From: Chloroflexota bacterium
Lineage (GTDB): Bacteria; Chloroflexota; Chloroflexia; Thermomicrobiales; UBA6265
Length of the DNA: 64,000 nucleotides
Assembly: GCA_023389575.1 (NCBI GenBank)
Contig: JAEWEG010000005.1
Location: forward strand, 18,527-82,526
Direction of reading: 5' to 3'
Shown here piece by piece: positions 34,685 through 43,630 of the stretch (position 1 is its first letter; each line of letters opens with the position of its first letter). The notes under the pieces are model-generated. The model worked only from the letters and a program-made list of their open reading frames with translations, was not told the origin of the DNA and made no database searches. The position numbers and the translations under genes were made by a program.

Positions 34685-35629
34685 TTAGCGGGGTTGGAGT
34701 GTCCTGAGCTGGTTCGCGATGTGGATGCAGTGCTGGAGCAATCCCTCCGGAGCGGCGTCGCTGGTGGACCAGCAGGCGTTGAGAACGGTTCCGACGAAGG
34801 CCCAGGCGGCCAGGTCGTCTTTCGCCATTCCCCATGCCTCCGCGAAGATGGCCAGCCGCCGCGCCGCCAGCTGGAGGTAGTCAGGTCGGGCTGACACTTC
34901 GGGCGGGTTGTACATCCAGGCGGCGATCTCGTAGCCGGGATCTCCGTACAGGCCCTTGGGGTCGATGATCGCCCATTCGCCGGTTTCGCGCCGGAGCAGA
35001 TTGTGATGCTGGAGATCGCCGTGGAGCAGGCGGGATCGCGTCGAGTTCGCGAGGAGCGTCGTGGCGAGGTCTTGCGCGTGCTCGACCAGGTCCGTGGGAA
35101 TCAAGTGCGGCCGGGGCGTCCAGTCGAACAGGGCGCGCATCCAGGCGCGCAACGGGTGGAGGCCGGTGGGATCGGGCACGTCGCAACAGAAGGTCAGCGC
35201 CATTTCCGCCGCGAGCCGGGTGGCGTCCTCGTCGGACATGGGGACGTTTCGCAGTTGGGTTCCGGGCAGGATGCGCTCGATGACCATGGCGTGGCGGTCG
35301 AAATCGGCGTCGTGGAGGCGGGTGACACGGTCGCCATCGGCGAGCATGAGGGCGGTGGCCTCGGCCCGGAACTCGCCCGCCAGCGGTGACGACTTGATGA
35401 CGACCGGTCCCAGGTCGGCCGAGTGCCCGAACAGCACGAGGGTGATGTACGGGTCGGGGGTGGCCGGTTCCAGGTCGATGCGCCATTTCGCGCACAGGTG
35501 GGCGACGGTTTCCGGCAATGATTCCAGCCAGCCCGGCGTGATGGCCCGCCGGTCCCAGGCGCGGACGTTGGCGATGAGCTGGGGCGGGATGGGTACGCCG
35601 TTATGAAGGGTTGGCTGGTCGAGGCTCAT
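34685..35629 (-). CDS. Aminoglycoside phosphotransferase, APH(6)/streptomycin kinase-like
   Basis: Protein-kinase-like phosphotransferase of 314 residues. It has VVIKSSP (ATP-binding lysine), the Brenner motif LLHGDLQHHNLL, and IIDPKGLYGDPGYEIA (metal-binding Asp), as in APH(6) and hydroxyurea phosphotransferases. ATG 35629 follows AGGAG. It is divergent from a second small kinase gene. Whether it inactivates a drug or phosphorylates a metabolite cannot be told. Confidence 0.88.
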   Translation of the reverse strand: MSLDQPTLHNGVPIPPQLIANVRAWDRRAITPGWLESLPETVAHLCAKWRIDLEPATPDPYITLVLFGHSADLGPVVIKSSPLAGEFRAEATALMLADGDRVTRLHDADFDRHAMVIERILPGTQLRNVPMSDEDATRLAAEMALTFCCDVPDPTGLHPLRAWMRALFDWTPRPHLIPTDLVEHAQDLATTLLANSTRSRLLHGDLQHHNLLRRETGEWAIIDPKGLYGDPGYEIAAWMYNPPEVSARPDYLQLAARRLAIFAEAWGMAKDDLAAWAFVGTVLNACWSTSDAAPEGLLQHCIHIANQLRTLQPR

Positions 35630-35763
35630 GCGGGTCTCCTGGAATCCTTCACGCCAGGGATGCTTGCTTGCGGGCAGGCCCATGGCGGAGGATGGATGTT
35701 CGCGCCCGGCCATCCGCTGGCCGCGTGCCGTACCGGCTTCAGGATTCCACAGCGAGGCGCCGT

Positions 35764-36321
35764 GTGACCACTCCCTCCCTCATCGTCGTCCACGGCGCCC
35801 CCGCTTCGGGCAAGACCGAACTCGGCCGGTGGCTCGCCCGGGAGCTGCGACTGCCGCTCCTGTCGATGGACGATATCAAGGACGAGCTGTTCGCCCATTT
35901 CGACCACGAGACGATCGCCCAATCCGAACGGATCGGCGGGGCGAGCCTGGACATCCTGTGGCTGTGGCTGGAGACGCTGATGGCGGCGGGCACGACGAGC
36001 CTGATCGTGGAGACCGCGTTTCCCCAGGACCAGAGCGAGGAGCGGTTTCAGCGATTGGCCGCGGATCACGGATACCAGATCGCGCAGGTCTTCTGCCATG
36101 CCGACGAGCACACCCTGCGACGGCGCTACATCGAGCGGGCCCGCACGCCAGGGCGGCATCCGGGGCATCGGGACCTGGAGCGCGTGGAGGGGCAGCCGAT
36201 TCCTGCGGAAAGTTCGTTCCGGGCGATGGAGTTGCCGGGTCTGCTGATCGACCTCGACACCAACGACCTGGACTCCGTCAGCTACGAGGACATCCTCGAG
36301 GCGCTCAAGGCAGCCCTTTAA
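35764..36321 (+). CDS. P-loop kinase (AAA_33/zeta-toxin-like)
   Basis: Protein of 185 residues. The Walker A motif GAPASGKT is at residues 11-18, a catalytic acidic segment SMDDIKDEL follows, and an LID-like RRRYIERARTPGRHPGH stretch comes later. It resembles small-molecule kinases such as chloramphenicol phosphotransferase or gluconate kinase. The GTG start at 35764 begins just before the first strand. It is divergent from the APH-like gene. Confidence 0.82.
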   Translation: MTTPSLIVVHGAPASGKTELGRWLARELRLPLLSMDDIKDELFAHFDHETIAQSERIGGASLDILWLWLETLMAAGTTSLIVETAFPQDQSEERFQRLAADHGYQIAQVFCHADEHTLRRRYIERARTPGRHPGHRDLERVEGQPIPAESSFRAMELPGLLIDLDTNDLDSVSYEDILEALKAAL

Positions 36322-36661
36322 AGTGAAAGCCTGCACGGTGGCCATGGTGCCCTCGGGAGGGAGACCCATGCCGCGGCCAACACTCGCCTGGATACGGTGC
36401 GAGCGGCGGCCGCGTAGGATCTCCGCACTGTCTGTGGCACGGCCGGTCCGGTGCCATCATTCCGGACCTGGCGATAGAGGATGGACGCGCGCCGTGACGC
36501 GCGGTGATTCCGGTCAATCGTGGCGTCAGGTGTATTCGCGAATGGCTCCCGGAGGGCTTTACGGCCCGAATCGCCGGGAGTAGGATGCGGGGACCGTCGC
36601 ATTCGTTACGCATCCGTCGCGATATCACGCTGGCGAACCGTATCGTAAGGGGATACCGTCA
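36322..36661. other. Intergenic region without recognised features
   Basis: About 340 bp between the P-loop kinase and the SoxC-like gene. No gene, hairpin or spaced promoter was convincing. AAGGGG shortly before 36662 can serve as a ribosome-binding site. Confidence 0.5.
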
Positions 36662-38053
36662 ATGACGTCTCACGAGCCCGAGAACTCGGCCCGGCCCGAA
36701 GAACCGGACGCGACCAGGGACCCGGGCGTCAACCGTCGGGGGTTCGTTCAGTTGGCTGGCGCCATGGGAGGCGCGACCGCGCTGGGCGTGACCGGCGCTG
36801 GCGCCGCCCTTGGCAAACATGCGTTTCAGGCCACGCCCGAGATCGAGGATGTCGCCGAGCAATCGGTGGCAGCCGAGCCGACCGACGAAACGTACTCTCC
36901 CTGGGTGGGAGAGACACCGGAAGGATCGGCGCTCCCACCGGACGTTCCACCCTGGATGCGGGTGTGGGGTCCAAATGCCTCGGAATATGGAAGCCGCTCG
37001 CCCCATGAGAGCGGCGTGGTCCGGCTTCCCAGCGACACATCGAGCCGCTCGCCGTTGGCGGATCTCCACGGCACGATGACGCCCAACAGCCTGTTCTTCG
37101 AACGCCACCACGCCGGTATCCCGAAGATCGATCCGGTCGAACATCGGCTGATGATTCACGGCATGGTGAGCAACCCGACCATCTTCACGATGGACGATAT
37201 CAAGCGGTTTCCGGCCACCTCGGTCATCCACTTCCACGAGTGCTCGGGCAATTCCGGTAGCGAGTGGACGGAAGAGACCGTGGCCGACACGGTCCAGGCC
37301 GGATTTGGGTTGCTGAGCCAGACGGAATGGACGGGTGTGATGCTGAGCACCGTCCTCAACGAGGTCGGCGTCGATTCGCAGGCCAGCTGGATGCTGGCCG
37401 AGGGAGCGGACGCGGCGGCCATGGATCGCAGCATCCCGATGGAAAAGGCGATGGACGACGCGCTGCTCGCCTACGCCATGAACGGTGAGGCGTTGCGTCC
37501 GGCGCAGGGGTATCCGTTGCGGCTGGTCCTTCCCGGGTATGAAGGCAACTCGCAGATCAAGTGGCTGCGCCGGATCGAGATTGGCGATCAGCCTTGGGAG
37601 ACGCGGGAAGAGACCTCCAAGTACACCGACCTGATGCCCGACGGGACCGCCCGGCAGTTCACCTTCGTGATGGAGGCGAAGTCGGTCATCACGAACCCGT
37701 CCGGTGGGCACACGATCGCGGATCAGGGCTTCCATGAGATATCGGGCCTGGCGTGGTCCGGCCGCGGGGCGATTACCCGGGTCGAAGTCTCCGTGGACGG
37801 GGGCGAGACCTGGCAGGACGCGCAACTCCAGGAGCCGGTTCGACCGATCGCGCTGACCAGGTTCCGCTTCCCATGGGAGTGGACCGGGCAGGCGGCACGG
37901 TTGCAGAGCCGAGCCACGGATGAAACCGGCTACGTGCAACCGACGATCCAGCAACTGGTGGACGTGCGCGGCACCCGCTCGACGTACCACATGAACGGAA
38001 TCAAGACGTGGGTCGTGGGCGAGAATGGGGAGGTGACCAGTGGATGGGGCTAG
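36662..38053 (+). CDS. soxC: Molybdopterin-dependent sulfite dehydrogenase, SoxC-like
   Basis: Sulfite-oxidase-family protein of 463 residues. The Tat signal has NRRGFVQLAGAMGG. The Moco domain carries the cysteine ligand in HFHECSGNSGSEW and the typical RPAQGYPLRLVLPGYEGN and IKWLRRIEIGD strands. A Mo-co dimerisation domain follows (TRVEVSVDGGETWQDAQL). SoxC with haem protein SoxD oxidises protein-bound sulfur in the Sox pathway. The next gene overlaps it by 14 bp and is SoxD-like but lacks the haem motif. The rest of the Sox cluster is not in the window. Confidence 0.9.
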   Translation: MTSHEPENSARPEEPDATRDPGVNRRGFVQLAGAMGGATALGVTGAGAALGKHAFQATPEIEDVAEQSVAAEPTDETYSPWVGETPEGSALPPDVPPWMRVWGPNASEYGSRSPHESGVVRLPSDTSSRSPLADLHGTMTPNSLFFERHHAGIPKIDPVEHRLMIHGMVSNPTIFTMDDIKRFPATSVIHFHECSGNSGSEWTEETVADTVQAGFGLLSQTEWTGVMLSTVLNEVGVDSQASWMLAEGADAAAMDRSIPMEKAMDDALLAYAMNGEALRPAQGYPLRLVLPGYEGNSQIKWLRRIEIGDQPWETREETSKYTDLMPDGTARQFTFVMEAKSVITNPSGGHTIADQGFHEISGLAWSGRGAITRVEVSVDGGETWQDAQLQEPVRPIALTRFRFPWEWTGQAARLQSRATDETGYVQPTIQQLVDVRGTRSTYHMNGIKTWVVGENGEVTSGWG

Positions 38054-38528
38054 CGCGGGTACGTTCGGCTTCGGCCAGGCGGCGACCGAGGAAGAGATAG
38101 CGGGCTGGGATATCGATATCCTGCCCGACGGCACCGGACTTCCGGAGGGAAGTGGCACGGCCGCGATCGGCAGGGAGCTGTACATCCAGTACGGGGCGGC
38201 CTGGCACGGCGCGGAGGGCGAGGGGACGGAGTACGCGCCCGCGCTCGTCGGTGGGATCGACAGCCTTGACACCGATTCCCCGAAGAAGACGGTGGGGAGC
38301 TACTGGCCGTACGCGACCTCGGTGTTCAGCTACATCCGGCGGGCGATGCCGGCCAGCGGGCCGCAGACGCTCACCAACGATGAGTATTACGCGCTGACCG
38401 CGTGGCTGCTGTGGGCGAACGGACTCATCGCCGAGGACGATGTGATCGACGCGGAGACGCTTCCCAAGGTCCAGATGCCGAACCGCGACGGCTTCACGTC
38501 GCCCGATCCCCGGCCAGACGTGGGATAG
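38040..38528 (+). CDS. SoxD-like cytochrome c-fold protein lacking the CxxCH haem motif
   Basis: Protein of 162 residues overlapping the SoxC-like gene, with GTG at 38040 behind GGGGAGGTG. The fold looks like a SoxD-type cytochrome c: GRELYIQYGAAWHGAEGEGT aligns with the usual CAACHGAEGEGT, and PYATSVFSYIRRAMPASGPQTLTNDEYYALTAWLLWAN matches the distal part with a Met. However, residues 52-56 read GAAWH, so both cysteines are gone while the His remains. Covalent haem c attachment would not be expected. No signal peptide is present, so it may travel with the Tat-exported SoxC-like partner. Confidence 0.8.
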   Translation: MDGASAGTFGFGQAATEEEIAGWDIDILPDGTGLPEGSGTAAIGRELYIQYGAAWHGAEGEGTEYAPALVGGIDSLDTDSPKKTVGSYWPYATSVFSYIRRAMPASGPQTLTNDEYYALTAWLLWANGLIAEDDVIDAETLPKVQMPNRDGFTSPDPRPDVG

Positions 38529-38565
38529 TGTCACGCCTCTACAATTTTTCGAAATTGAGAGAAGA

Positions 38566-38594
38566 CCGGTGGGGCATCAACCCACCGGCCTTTT
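38566..38594 (+). terminator. Rho-independent terminator after the SoxCD-like pair
   Basis: Stem CCGGTGGG (38566-38573) with CCCACCGG (38581-38588), loop GCATCAA, then CCTTTT. Confidence 0.85.
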
Positions 38595-38723
38595 CATGCG
38601 CCCAGCCTCTTGCGGCTCGGACGGTAACGTGGCCATGGATTCCATAGAGCGCAAGAGACTGGATGTTGGGGTAACCTAAAGATGAGATCGCAGCCAAGTC
38701 GTTAAGACCGGAGAGAGCCCAAC

Positions 38724-39533
38724 ATGAGCGGAGAGATTGTCCTCACTGAACCGCAAATTGAGGCTATTGCCCATGCCTTGGCCGATCCCCCAGGAGGACT
38801 AACACACAATGACATTACTCACCTTCTCAAATCGTACCGGATGGATGCGCAGAACTTGGACCAGGCAAAATGGCGTCGTGTCTACAACGGATTTGTCAGC
38901 TCGCTAAACAGAACACAGAACACTACTGCACTATTCCATTTCATCCGATCGGCAGCTGACCCGGCGCGCTTCTCTAACACTGCTTGGGACTACGAAAGCT
39001 ATCCACAGGGAATAAACACGGTGCTTGCCCTAGTTGGGGCTTCAATTGACAAGGCGGGGAAGCTGTCGAGAACGACAAAAGCGTCTTCACTAAGGGAGGC
39101 TGAGAAGCGCGCCAGAGACCTGCGCGAAGACTTGGTATCTCGCGGTGTTCACCCTGACGTACTCGCATTCTGCAGGTCTGAACTACTGGTCGATGACTAT
39201 TTCCACGCTGTCCTGGAGGCGACCAAGAGCGTGGCAGACAAGCTTCGACAGCGCACCGGGTTGACCGATGACGGCGCAGTGCTGGTAAATCACATATTCG
39301 GAGGCGCGCAGCCAATATTGGTAATCAATAGATTCCAGTCCAAAAGTGAAAAGGATGAGCAGAAGGGATTCTGCAATCTGCTCATTGGCGTTTTTGGTAT
39401 GTTCCGAAATCCCACCGCGCATGAGGCTAGGGTCAACTGGCACATGAGCAAAGAGGATGCCGAAGACCTAATGTCCCTGGTTTCCTTGGCACATCGCCGC
39501 ATAGACAAGGCAGTGATGCCCTCTCGTGTATGA
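38724..39533 (+). CDS. TIGR02391-like protein with HEPN-type RxxxxH motif
   Basis: Protein of 269 residues resembling the TIGR02391 (Ymh) family. The C-terminal half contains GFCNLLIGVFGMFRNPTAHE; Arg228-Asn-Pro-Thr-Ala-His233 fits the RxxxxH active-site motif of HEPN ribonucleases. The N-terminal part is helical and of unknown role. Base composition is visibly less G+C-rich than its neighbours, a sign of transfer. It stands between a terminator and a gene-poor low-G+C stretch. An abortive-infection or defence role is possible but unproven. Confidence 0.72.
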   Translation: MSGEIVLTEPQIEAIAHALADPPGGLTHNDITHLLKSYRMDAQNLDQAKWRRVYNGFVSSLNRTQNTTALFHFIRSAADPARFSNTAWDYESYPQGINTVLALVGASIDKAGKLSRTTKASSLREAEKRARDLREDLVSRGVHPDVLAFCRSELLVDDYFHAVLEATKSVADKLRQRTGLTDDGAVLVNHIFGGAQPILVINRFQSKSEKDEQKGFCNLLIGVFGMFRNPTAHEARVNWHMSKEDAEDLMSLVSLAHRRIDKAVMPSRV

Positions 39534-39607
39534 GTGATTGCTCGGTAGAAATGTTGAGCAAAATTTGAACCAAGGAAAAACCTGAGAATTAACTGGGACC
39601 ATGGATC

Positions 39608-39970
39608 TTATTGAACAGGAGAGGATTCAGGAGTTGTGAGGAGGGGAAGGGTGACATAGGCTCTCTGTTGGAGTCCAGCCGGAGCCAGCAGCAGCATGGA
39701 GAGAATGACCGCGACAATTTTGCAGGCCAACGTAAATTGGCTCCAACTAATCGTCGATATCTTCTTCCTCAGCGTCATTTCCTCTCTCAGGGGATGCGAA
39801 CCCCAAATAGTTACTTTCTCAGCAACAAGATCGACAACTTCAACCGTGTTCCTCACCACAAGCAGCCACTCGACTCCATGAGAGAGCCTATGTCCTAGTA
39901 ACTCTAAGTCCGCTATTGATGATTTAGCCAATGCATTCCTCGTCCTTGGTAGATCTTGTCTTTTAGTCAC
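39608..39970 (-). CDS. Hypothetical protein with a membrane segment
   Basis: Possible gene of 120 residues (GTG start) in a low-G+C stretch. The C-terminal half has a hydrophobic helix, FTLACKIVAVILSMLLLAPAG. The N-terminal part is mixed and charged. No family is recognised and no clear ribosome-binding site decides the start. Plus-strand frames over the same bases look less protein-like. It could be noise in laterally acquired DNA or a partner of the HEPN-like gene at 38724. Confidence 0.3.
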   Translation of the reverse strand: MTKRQDLPRTRNALAKSSIADLELLGHRLSHGVEWLLVVRNTVEVVDLVAEKVTIWGSHPLREEMTLRKKISTISWSQFTLACKIVAVILSMLLLAPAGLQQRAYVTLPLLTTPESSPVQ

Positions 39971-40190
39971 TCACCGACTGTTCATCCAGGGCTTTCTGGA
40001 GCTTCATACGCTTCCGCGAATGGTGTGACCTAGACGCTCGGCATCTCAAGACATAGGGTTGGAGGGGTGGTTGGTCATGGCGGGCGAAGACCACCTCGTC
40101 ACCCACGAGCCTGCTGCCAATTCGGCACAGGTTCTACACTTTCCGTGCTCGCTGAACGCGTGGCGGGTCAACCTGCAAGGGAGTTCAACC

Positions 40191-40430
40191 ATGGCGACGA
40201 TGATCGATCCAGTCTGCGGTATGGAAGTTGAAGCCGATAACGCCGGGGAGCATGTGTCCTACGGCATGATCGTCTACTACTTCTGCTCGGCGGAGTGCCG
40301 CGAGAAGTTCGAGGCCGACCCCGCCAGGTACGTGACCGACCTCGAGGGGAAACGCCAGGTGGATACCGCCGCGATTCCCGAGGATCAGCAATCGCACGAG
40401 GCGGCTTCAGGTCGAGAGACCTCACAATAA
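40191..40430 (+). CDS. YHS domain protein
   Basis: Small cytoplasmic protein of 79 residues. It has the YHS metal-binding pattern: DPVCGMEV at residues 6-13 and YYFCSAECREKFEADPARY, with three cysteines likely to bind a metal. The C-terminus is a short acidic tail. ATG 40191 follows AAGGGAG and is preferred over an earlier in-frame start. YHS proteins often accompany heavy-metal P-type ATPases, but none is nearby. The function is probably metal handling. Confidence 0.85.
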   Translation: MATMIDPVCGMEVEADNAGEHVSYGMIVYYFCSAECREKFEADPARYVTDLEGKRQVDTAAIPEDQQSHEAASGRETSQ

Positions 40431-40931
40431 TGTTCATCTGATACGCAGTCCGATCGTTCCGGGAGTGAACCGGCCGCGAGGAGGGATGTCCCGGCCAGGG
40501 GCCGTGCGGGCTCGCTGTGGTGAGACAGGTCCGCCCGTACCTGGCCGGGACATTCGCGGTTGGGATGTCCGATCGTGACGGGCCCGAGGCCAGTGACAGG
40601 CACGAGGACTGTCACTACAGGGGGATGGTGGGTCGGAGGAGAAGCGCCCGGAGGTTGAACCATCAGCTTCCGGGCGCTCGCGGTTTCATGCCTGATGTCT
40701 GCCATCGAACCCGAAGGAACGGGGCGTCGCGATCCTGGTACCGGCGGGCCGTGGGTGGTCGCCCGGCCGCCGCTCGTCCTTCGCGTTCCGTGAACTCTTC
40801 CGAGGCCATGGCTGCCAGGCAAAGATGAACTTTGCCGCTACCAGGTTCGTTTCCACCTTCGTTGGTGAGTCCCCAGGGCGGTATGAGGCCACCCTCTCGC
40901 GGCAACCGTGACCACCGGTTCGGACTTCGCT
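40431..40931. other. Intergenic region containing a family-B repeat fragment
   Basis: No gene is supported. ACAGGTCCGCCCGTAC at 40525-40540 is an inverted partial copy of the repeat at 18311 and 19980. Confidence 0.5.
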
Positions 40932-43067
40932 CTAGTACAGCGGGTAGAGGTGGAGGGTGCGGACGAGTGGGGTGTCGGCGAGGGCGGTTGAACTGTGCTC
41001 GCTGGCCTCGCGGGAGACGACGATCTCGAGGGTGTCGCGGTCGGCGACCCAGTCGAGACGGATGTACTCCCAGCCGCCTTCGGTGGTGGGGTCCGAGATG
41101 AACTCCCAGGCGGTGGCGCCGTTGAGCGTGATCGCCAGCCGGTCGCCGGGATGCTCACCGGTGGCCGGAACGTAGATCTGCACGTAGAAGACGTACGACT
41201 CGCCGGCCGTGAGGCCGGGCAGCTGGCGTGCCAGCTGCACCACGTCGCCGGGCTCGGGCTGGGCGTCGAACTGGAGGTAGGCGGCGTCGGGGTATGAGAC
41301 GGCGCGCATCGCTGGAGATGTTCCCGAATCCTGGAGGACGAGGGCGAGCGGAGCCGAGGGGCCTTCCGGGGTGATGAGGGTGCGCTCCCAGCCGGTCGGG
41401 CTGACCGCCTCGATGTCGTGGAGGGTGTCCTTCACCACGGCGGTAACGGCGAAGGCCGGCAGCGCGATGAGGACGATGGCGGCGGCCGGGACGAGGCCGA
41501 ACCGCCAGTTCGGGGCGGCGAGGAAGCGCATCCAGCGGCTCCAGTTGGTGGTGATGGCCAGGCGGATGTTGCCGATGATTGGCAGCAGCACGACGGCGAT
41601 CACGAGCAGGGGTGGGGCGGACTGCTTGACGGTGCTCCAGGTGTCGCCGCTGGCGAGGATGTTGCCGGCGCCGATGAGGGCCAGGGCGAGGGCTCCGCCC
41701 GCCGCGCCGATGATGAGCCATTGGCGCCGGGTGGGAAGCGACTCGATCCAGGCGACGACGCGCTCGACCGGGATGGTGCTTCCGCTGAAGATGCCGCCGG
41801 CCATGACGCAAAGCAACGGCAGGAACATGGCGTGGTAGCGGGAGTTCGCTTCGGCGACGGCAAGAATGCCCAGGCCGTAGGCGAGCGGCAGCACGATCGG
41901 CACGAGGAGTTCGGGTCGGGTGCGGTTGCGGAACGCGCCGACCACGGCGGTGGCGAGCAGGACGACGTACATCGACTGGGCGATGTCTTTCAGGTCCGGC
42001 GCGAGGGGCACGCGGTCCCGCCAGGCTTCCGGCGCCCGGTCCCAGGTCCAGTTGACGCCCATCGCGTCGTATTCCCAGTTGGTCTGGAGTCGTTCGAAGG
42101 CCCAGCTCATGGCGGCGATGGGGTTGGTGATCATGAACTGGACGCCGAGCTTGGACTGGGCGGCGCGAATCTCCTCATCACCCTGGAGGCCCTCGAAGGG
42201 ATAGGCGTCGTCGGCGTAGGCGTCGAACCAGCCACCGTTGGAATGCTCGTTGTTCACCAGCCAGGTTTGCCAGCCAGCCGCCCCGCCGGGCACCAGGGGG
42301 CCGTCGTTCAGGGCATTGAGCAGCATGAGCGGCAGGGCGATGACCATGATGCCGGTGGCGAGCCAGGAGAGCTGGAACTTCCACTGGCGGCGGGCGAGAA
42401 CGGCGGTGACCACGAGGACGACAAGCATGAAGGGCAGGAATGACGGGCGGGTGAAGGCGAGGGCGGAGAGGGTAACGCCGGTCGCCAGCAGCCGAAGCGG
42501 GGTGGGCCGGGCGGTCAGCAGGCAGGCGAGCCCGGTAAGCAGGGCGACGGCCACACTTTCGGCGGCGAGCACCGGCACGTAGGTCCACATGCCGGGGAGG
42601 GTGGCGGCGAAGAACCCGGCCACGATGCCGCCGCGCTGTCCGAACAGGCGGCGTCCGAGCCACCAGACGCCAAGCACCATGCCGAGCTGGGCGACGACGT
42701 TGAGCAGGCGGAGGGCATCGAGCCCGCCGCCCAGGGCGATCACCGGGGCCATGATCAGGGGATAGCCGGAGCCCTGGTAGACCCAGCCGTACTCCTCGGG
42801 ATGCCACCGGCCGTTCGCGATCTTGGTCGCCATATCAAGGAAGGTGGCGTAGTCGCTTTCCGGTTCCATCGGCAGCCAGGTGACCCACAGCAGGCGCAGG
42901 ATCGCGCCGACGACGAGGATGCCCGCCAACGACAGCCACTCCCACCAGGGCATGGCGTTCGTGACGGCGGACGCGCGGTGGGCGAGGCGCTGACCGGCCT
43001 CCCGAGCGACGTGGGAGGGATCGAAGGCGATGGCTGGGACGGTGCCGCGAGTGGCGGGGCGGTTCAT
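40932..43067 (-). CDS. Membrane glycosyltransferase, GT39/ArnT-like
   Basis: Protein of 711 residues. A GT-C-type membrane core has many hydrophobic helices, with an early catalytic-type acidic motif (PMEPESDYATF) in the first extracytoplasmic loop and WVYQGSGYPLIMAP. A C-terminal soluble beta-rich domain of about 190 residues looks like a carbohydrate-binding module (GESYVFYVQIYVPATG). ATG 43067 follows AGGAA. It probably transfers a lipid-linked sugar outside the membrane. It is divergent from the epimerase/GT2 genes. Confidence 0.82.
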   Translation of the reverse strand: MNRPATRGTVPAIAFDPSHVAREAGQRLAHRASAVTNAMPWWEWLSLAGILVVGAILRLLWVTWLPMEPESDYATFLDMATKIANGRWHPEEYGWVYQGSGYPLIMAPVIALGGGLDALRLLNVVAQLGMVLGVWWLGRRLFGQRGGIVAGFFAATLPGMWTYVPVLAAESVAVALLTGLACLLTARPTPLRLLATGVTLSALAFTRPSFLPFMLVVLVVTAVLARRQWKFQLSWLATGIMVIALPLMLLNALNDGPLVPGGAAGWQTWLVNNEHSNGGWFDAYADDAYPFEGLQGDEEIRAAQSKLGVQFMITNPIAAMSWAFERLQTNWEYDAMGVNWTWDRAPEAWRDRVPLAPDLKDIAQSMYVVLLATAVVGAFRNRTRPELLVPIVLPLAYGLGILAVAEANSRYHAMFLPLLCVMAGGIFSGSTIPVERVVAWIESLPTRRQWLIIGAAGGALALALIGAGNILASGDTWSTVKQSAPPLLVIAVVLLPIIGNIRLAITTNWSRWMRFLAAPNWRFGLVPAAAIVLIALPAFAVTAVVKDTLHDIEAVSPTGWERTLITPEGPSAPLALVLQDSGTSPAMRAVSYPDAAYLQFDAQPEPGDVVQLARQLPGLTAGESYVFYVQIYVPATGEHPGDRLAITLNGATAWEFISDPTTEGGWEYIRLDWVADRDTLEIVVSREASEHSSTALADTPLVRTLHLYPLY

Positions 43068-43355
43068 GGGACGTTCCTGGCGAGATGCGAATGCTGCCGA
43101 ACGGGTGAGAGATGTAGGCGTATAGGCCTAGTCCGTCATCTCTCCTCTAGTGAGGTATATCACAAGTACTAGTCCCAATCAGGCGGAATTGGTATGAACG
43201 TACACGGCGTCCATATCCGAAAGAGCTATAGTCATGTCCAATTTCGCTTGCATATCGTTCTCGGTCCGGGCATACTATGGCTGATGGTACTAGTACTCAG
43301 GAACTAGGCTAGGTGGGTCCAGACAATAGGCTTGGTTCAAACGCGGAGTTTTCTC
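43068..43355. promoter_or_regulatory. AT-rich divergent promoter region of the exopolysaccharide genes
   Basis: The spacer between the divergent glycosyltransferase and small membrane protein genes is richer in A+T than the surroundings. TACTAGT-type motifs recur (AAGTACTAGTCCC near 43166 and GGTACTAGTACTC near 43286), partly palindromic. No single spaced promoter is certain. Confidence 0.4.
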
Positions 43356-43559
43356 ATGTACGGCACGGGTAGTGGGGGCGACATCAATCCCCGGATTGGC
43401 ACTGGAGCGGGACTGGGCATCGTGGCCCTCCCCAGCGCGGGCGCTGGAATCGAGGCGGCGGCGACATCGCTGGCCAACGGCTTCGTTCTCTCCTTCTTCG
43501 TTTGTTGCGCGGTGGTCTGCTTCGTGATGGCCGCCCGGTTCTACCTCATGCATCGCTAG
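43356..43559 (+). CDS. Small single-pass membrane protein
   Basis: Protein of 67 residues. A glycine/alanine-rich N-terminal half precedes one membrane segment, FVLSFFVCCAVVCFVMAARF, near the C-terminus. ATG 43356 follows GGAG. It lies 71 bp before the UDP-GlcNAc 2-epimerase gene and shares its direction, so it is probably the first gene of the exopolysaccharide operon. No family is recognised. Confidence 0.6.
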   Translation: MYGTGSGGDINPRIGTGAGLGIVALPSAGAGIEAAATSLANGFVLSFFVCCAVVCFVMAARFYLMHR

Positions 43560-43630
43560 CCGCGATTGGTTTCCGGTTCGTGTTTCCCGCATCCGCCCCA
43601 GTGAAGTGGCATCCCGCCCAGGAGTTCATC

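Noticed and set aside
39611..39898. Plus-strand frame in the low-G+C gap
   Set aside because: Sequence is not protein-like. The minus-strand frame with a membrane helix is a better, though still weak, candidate.
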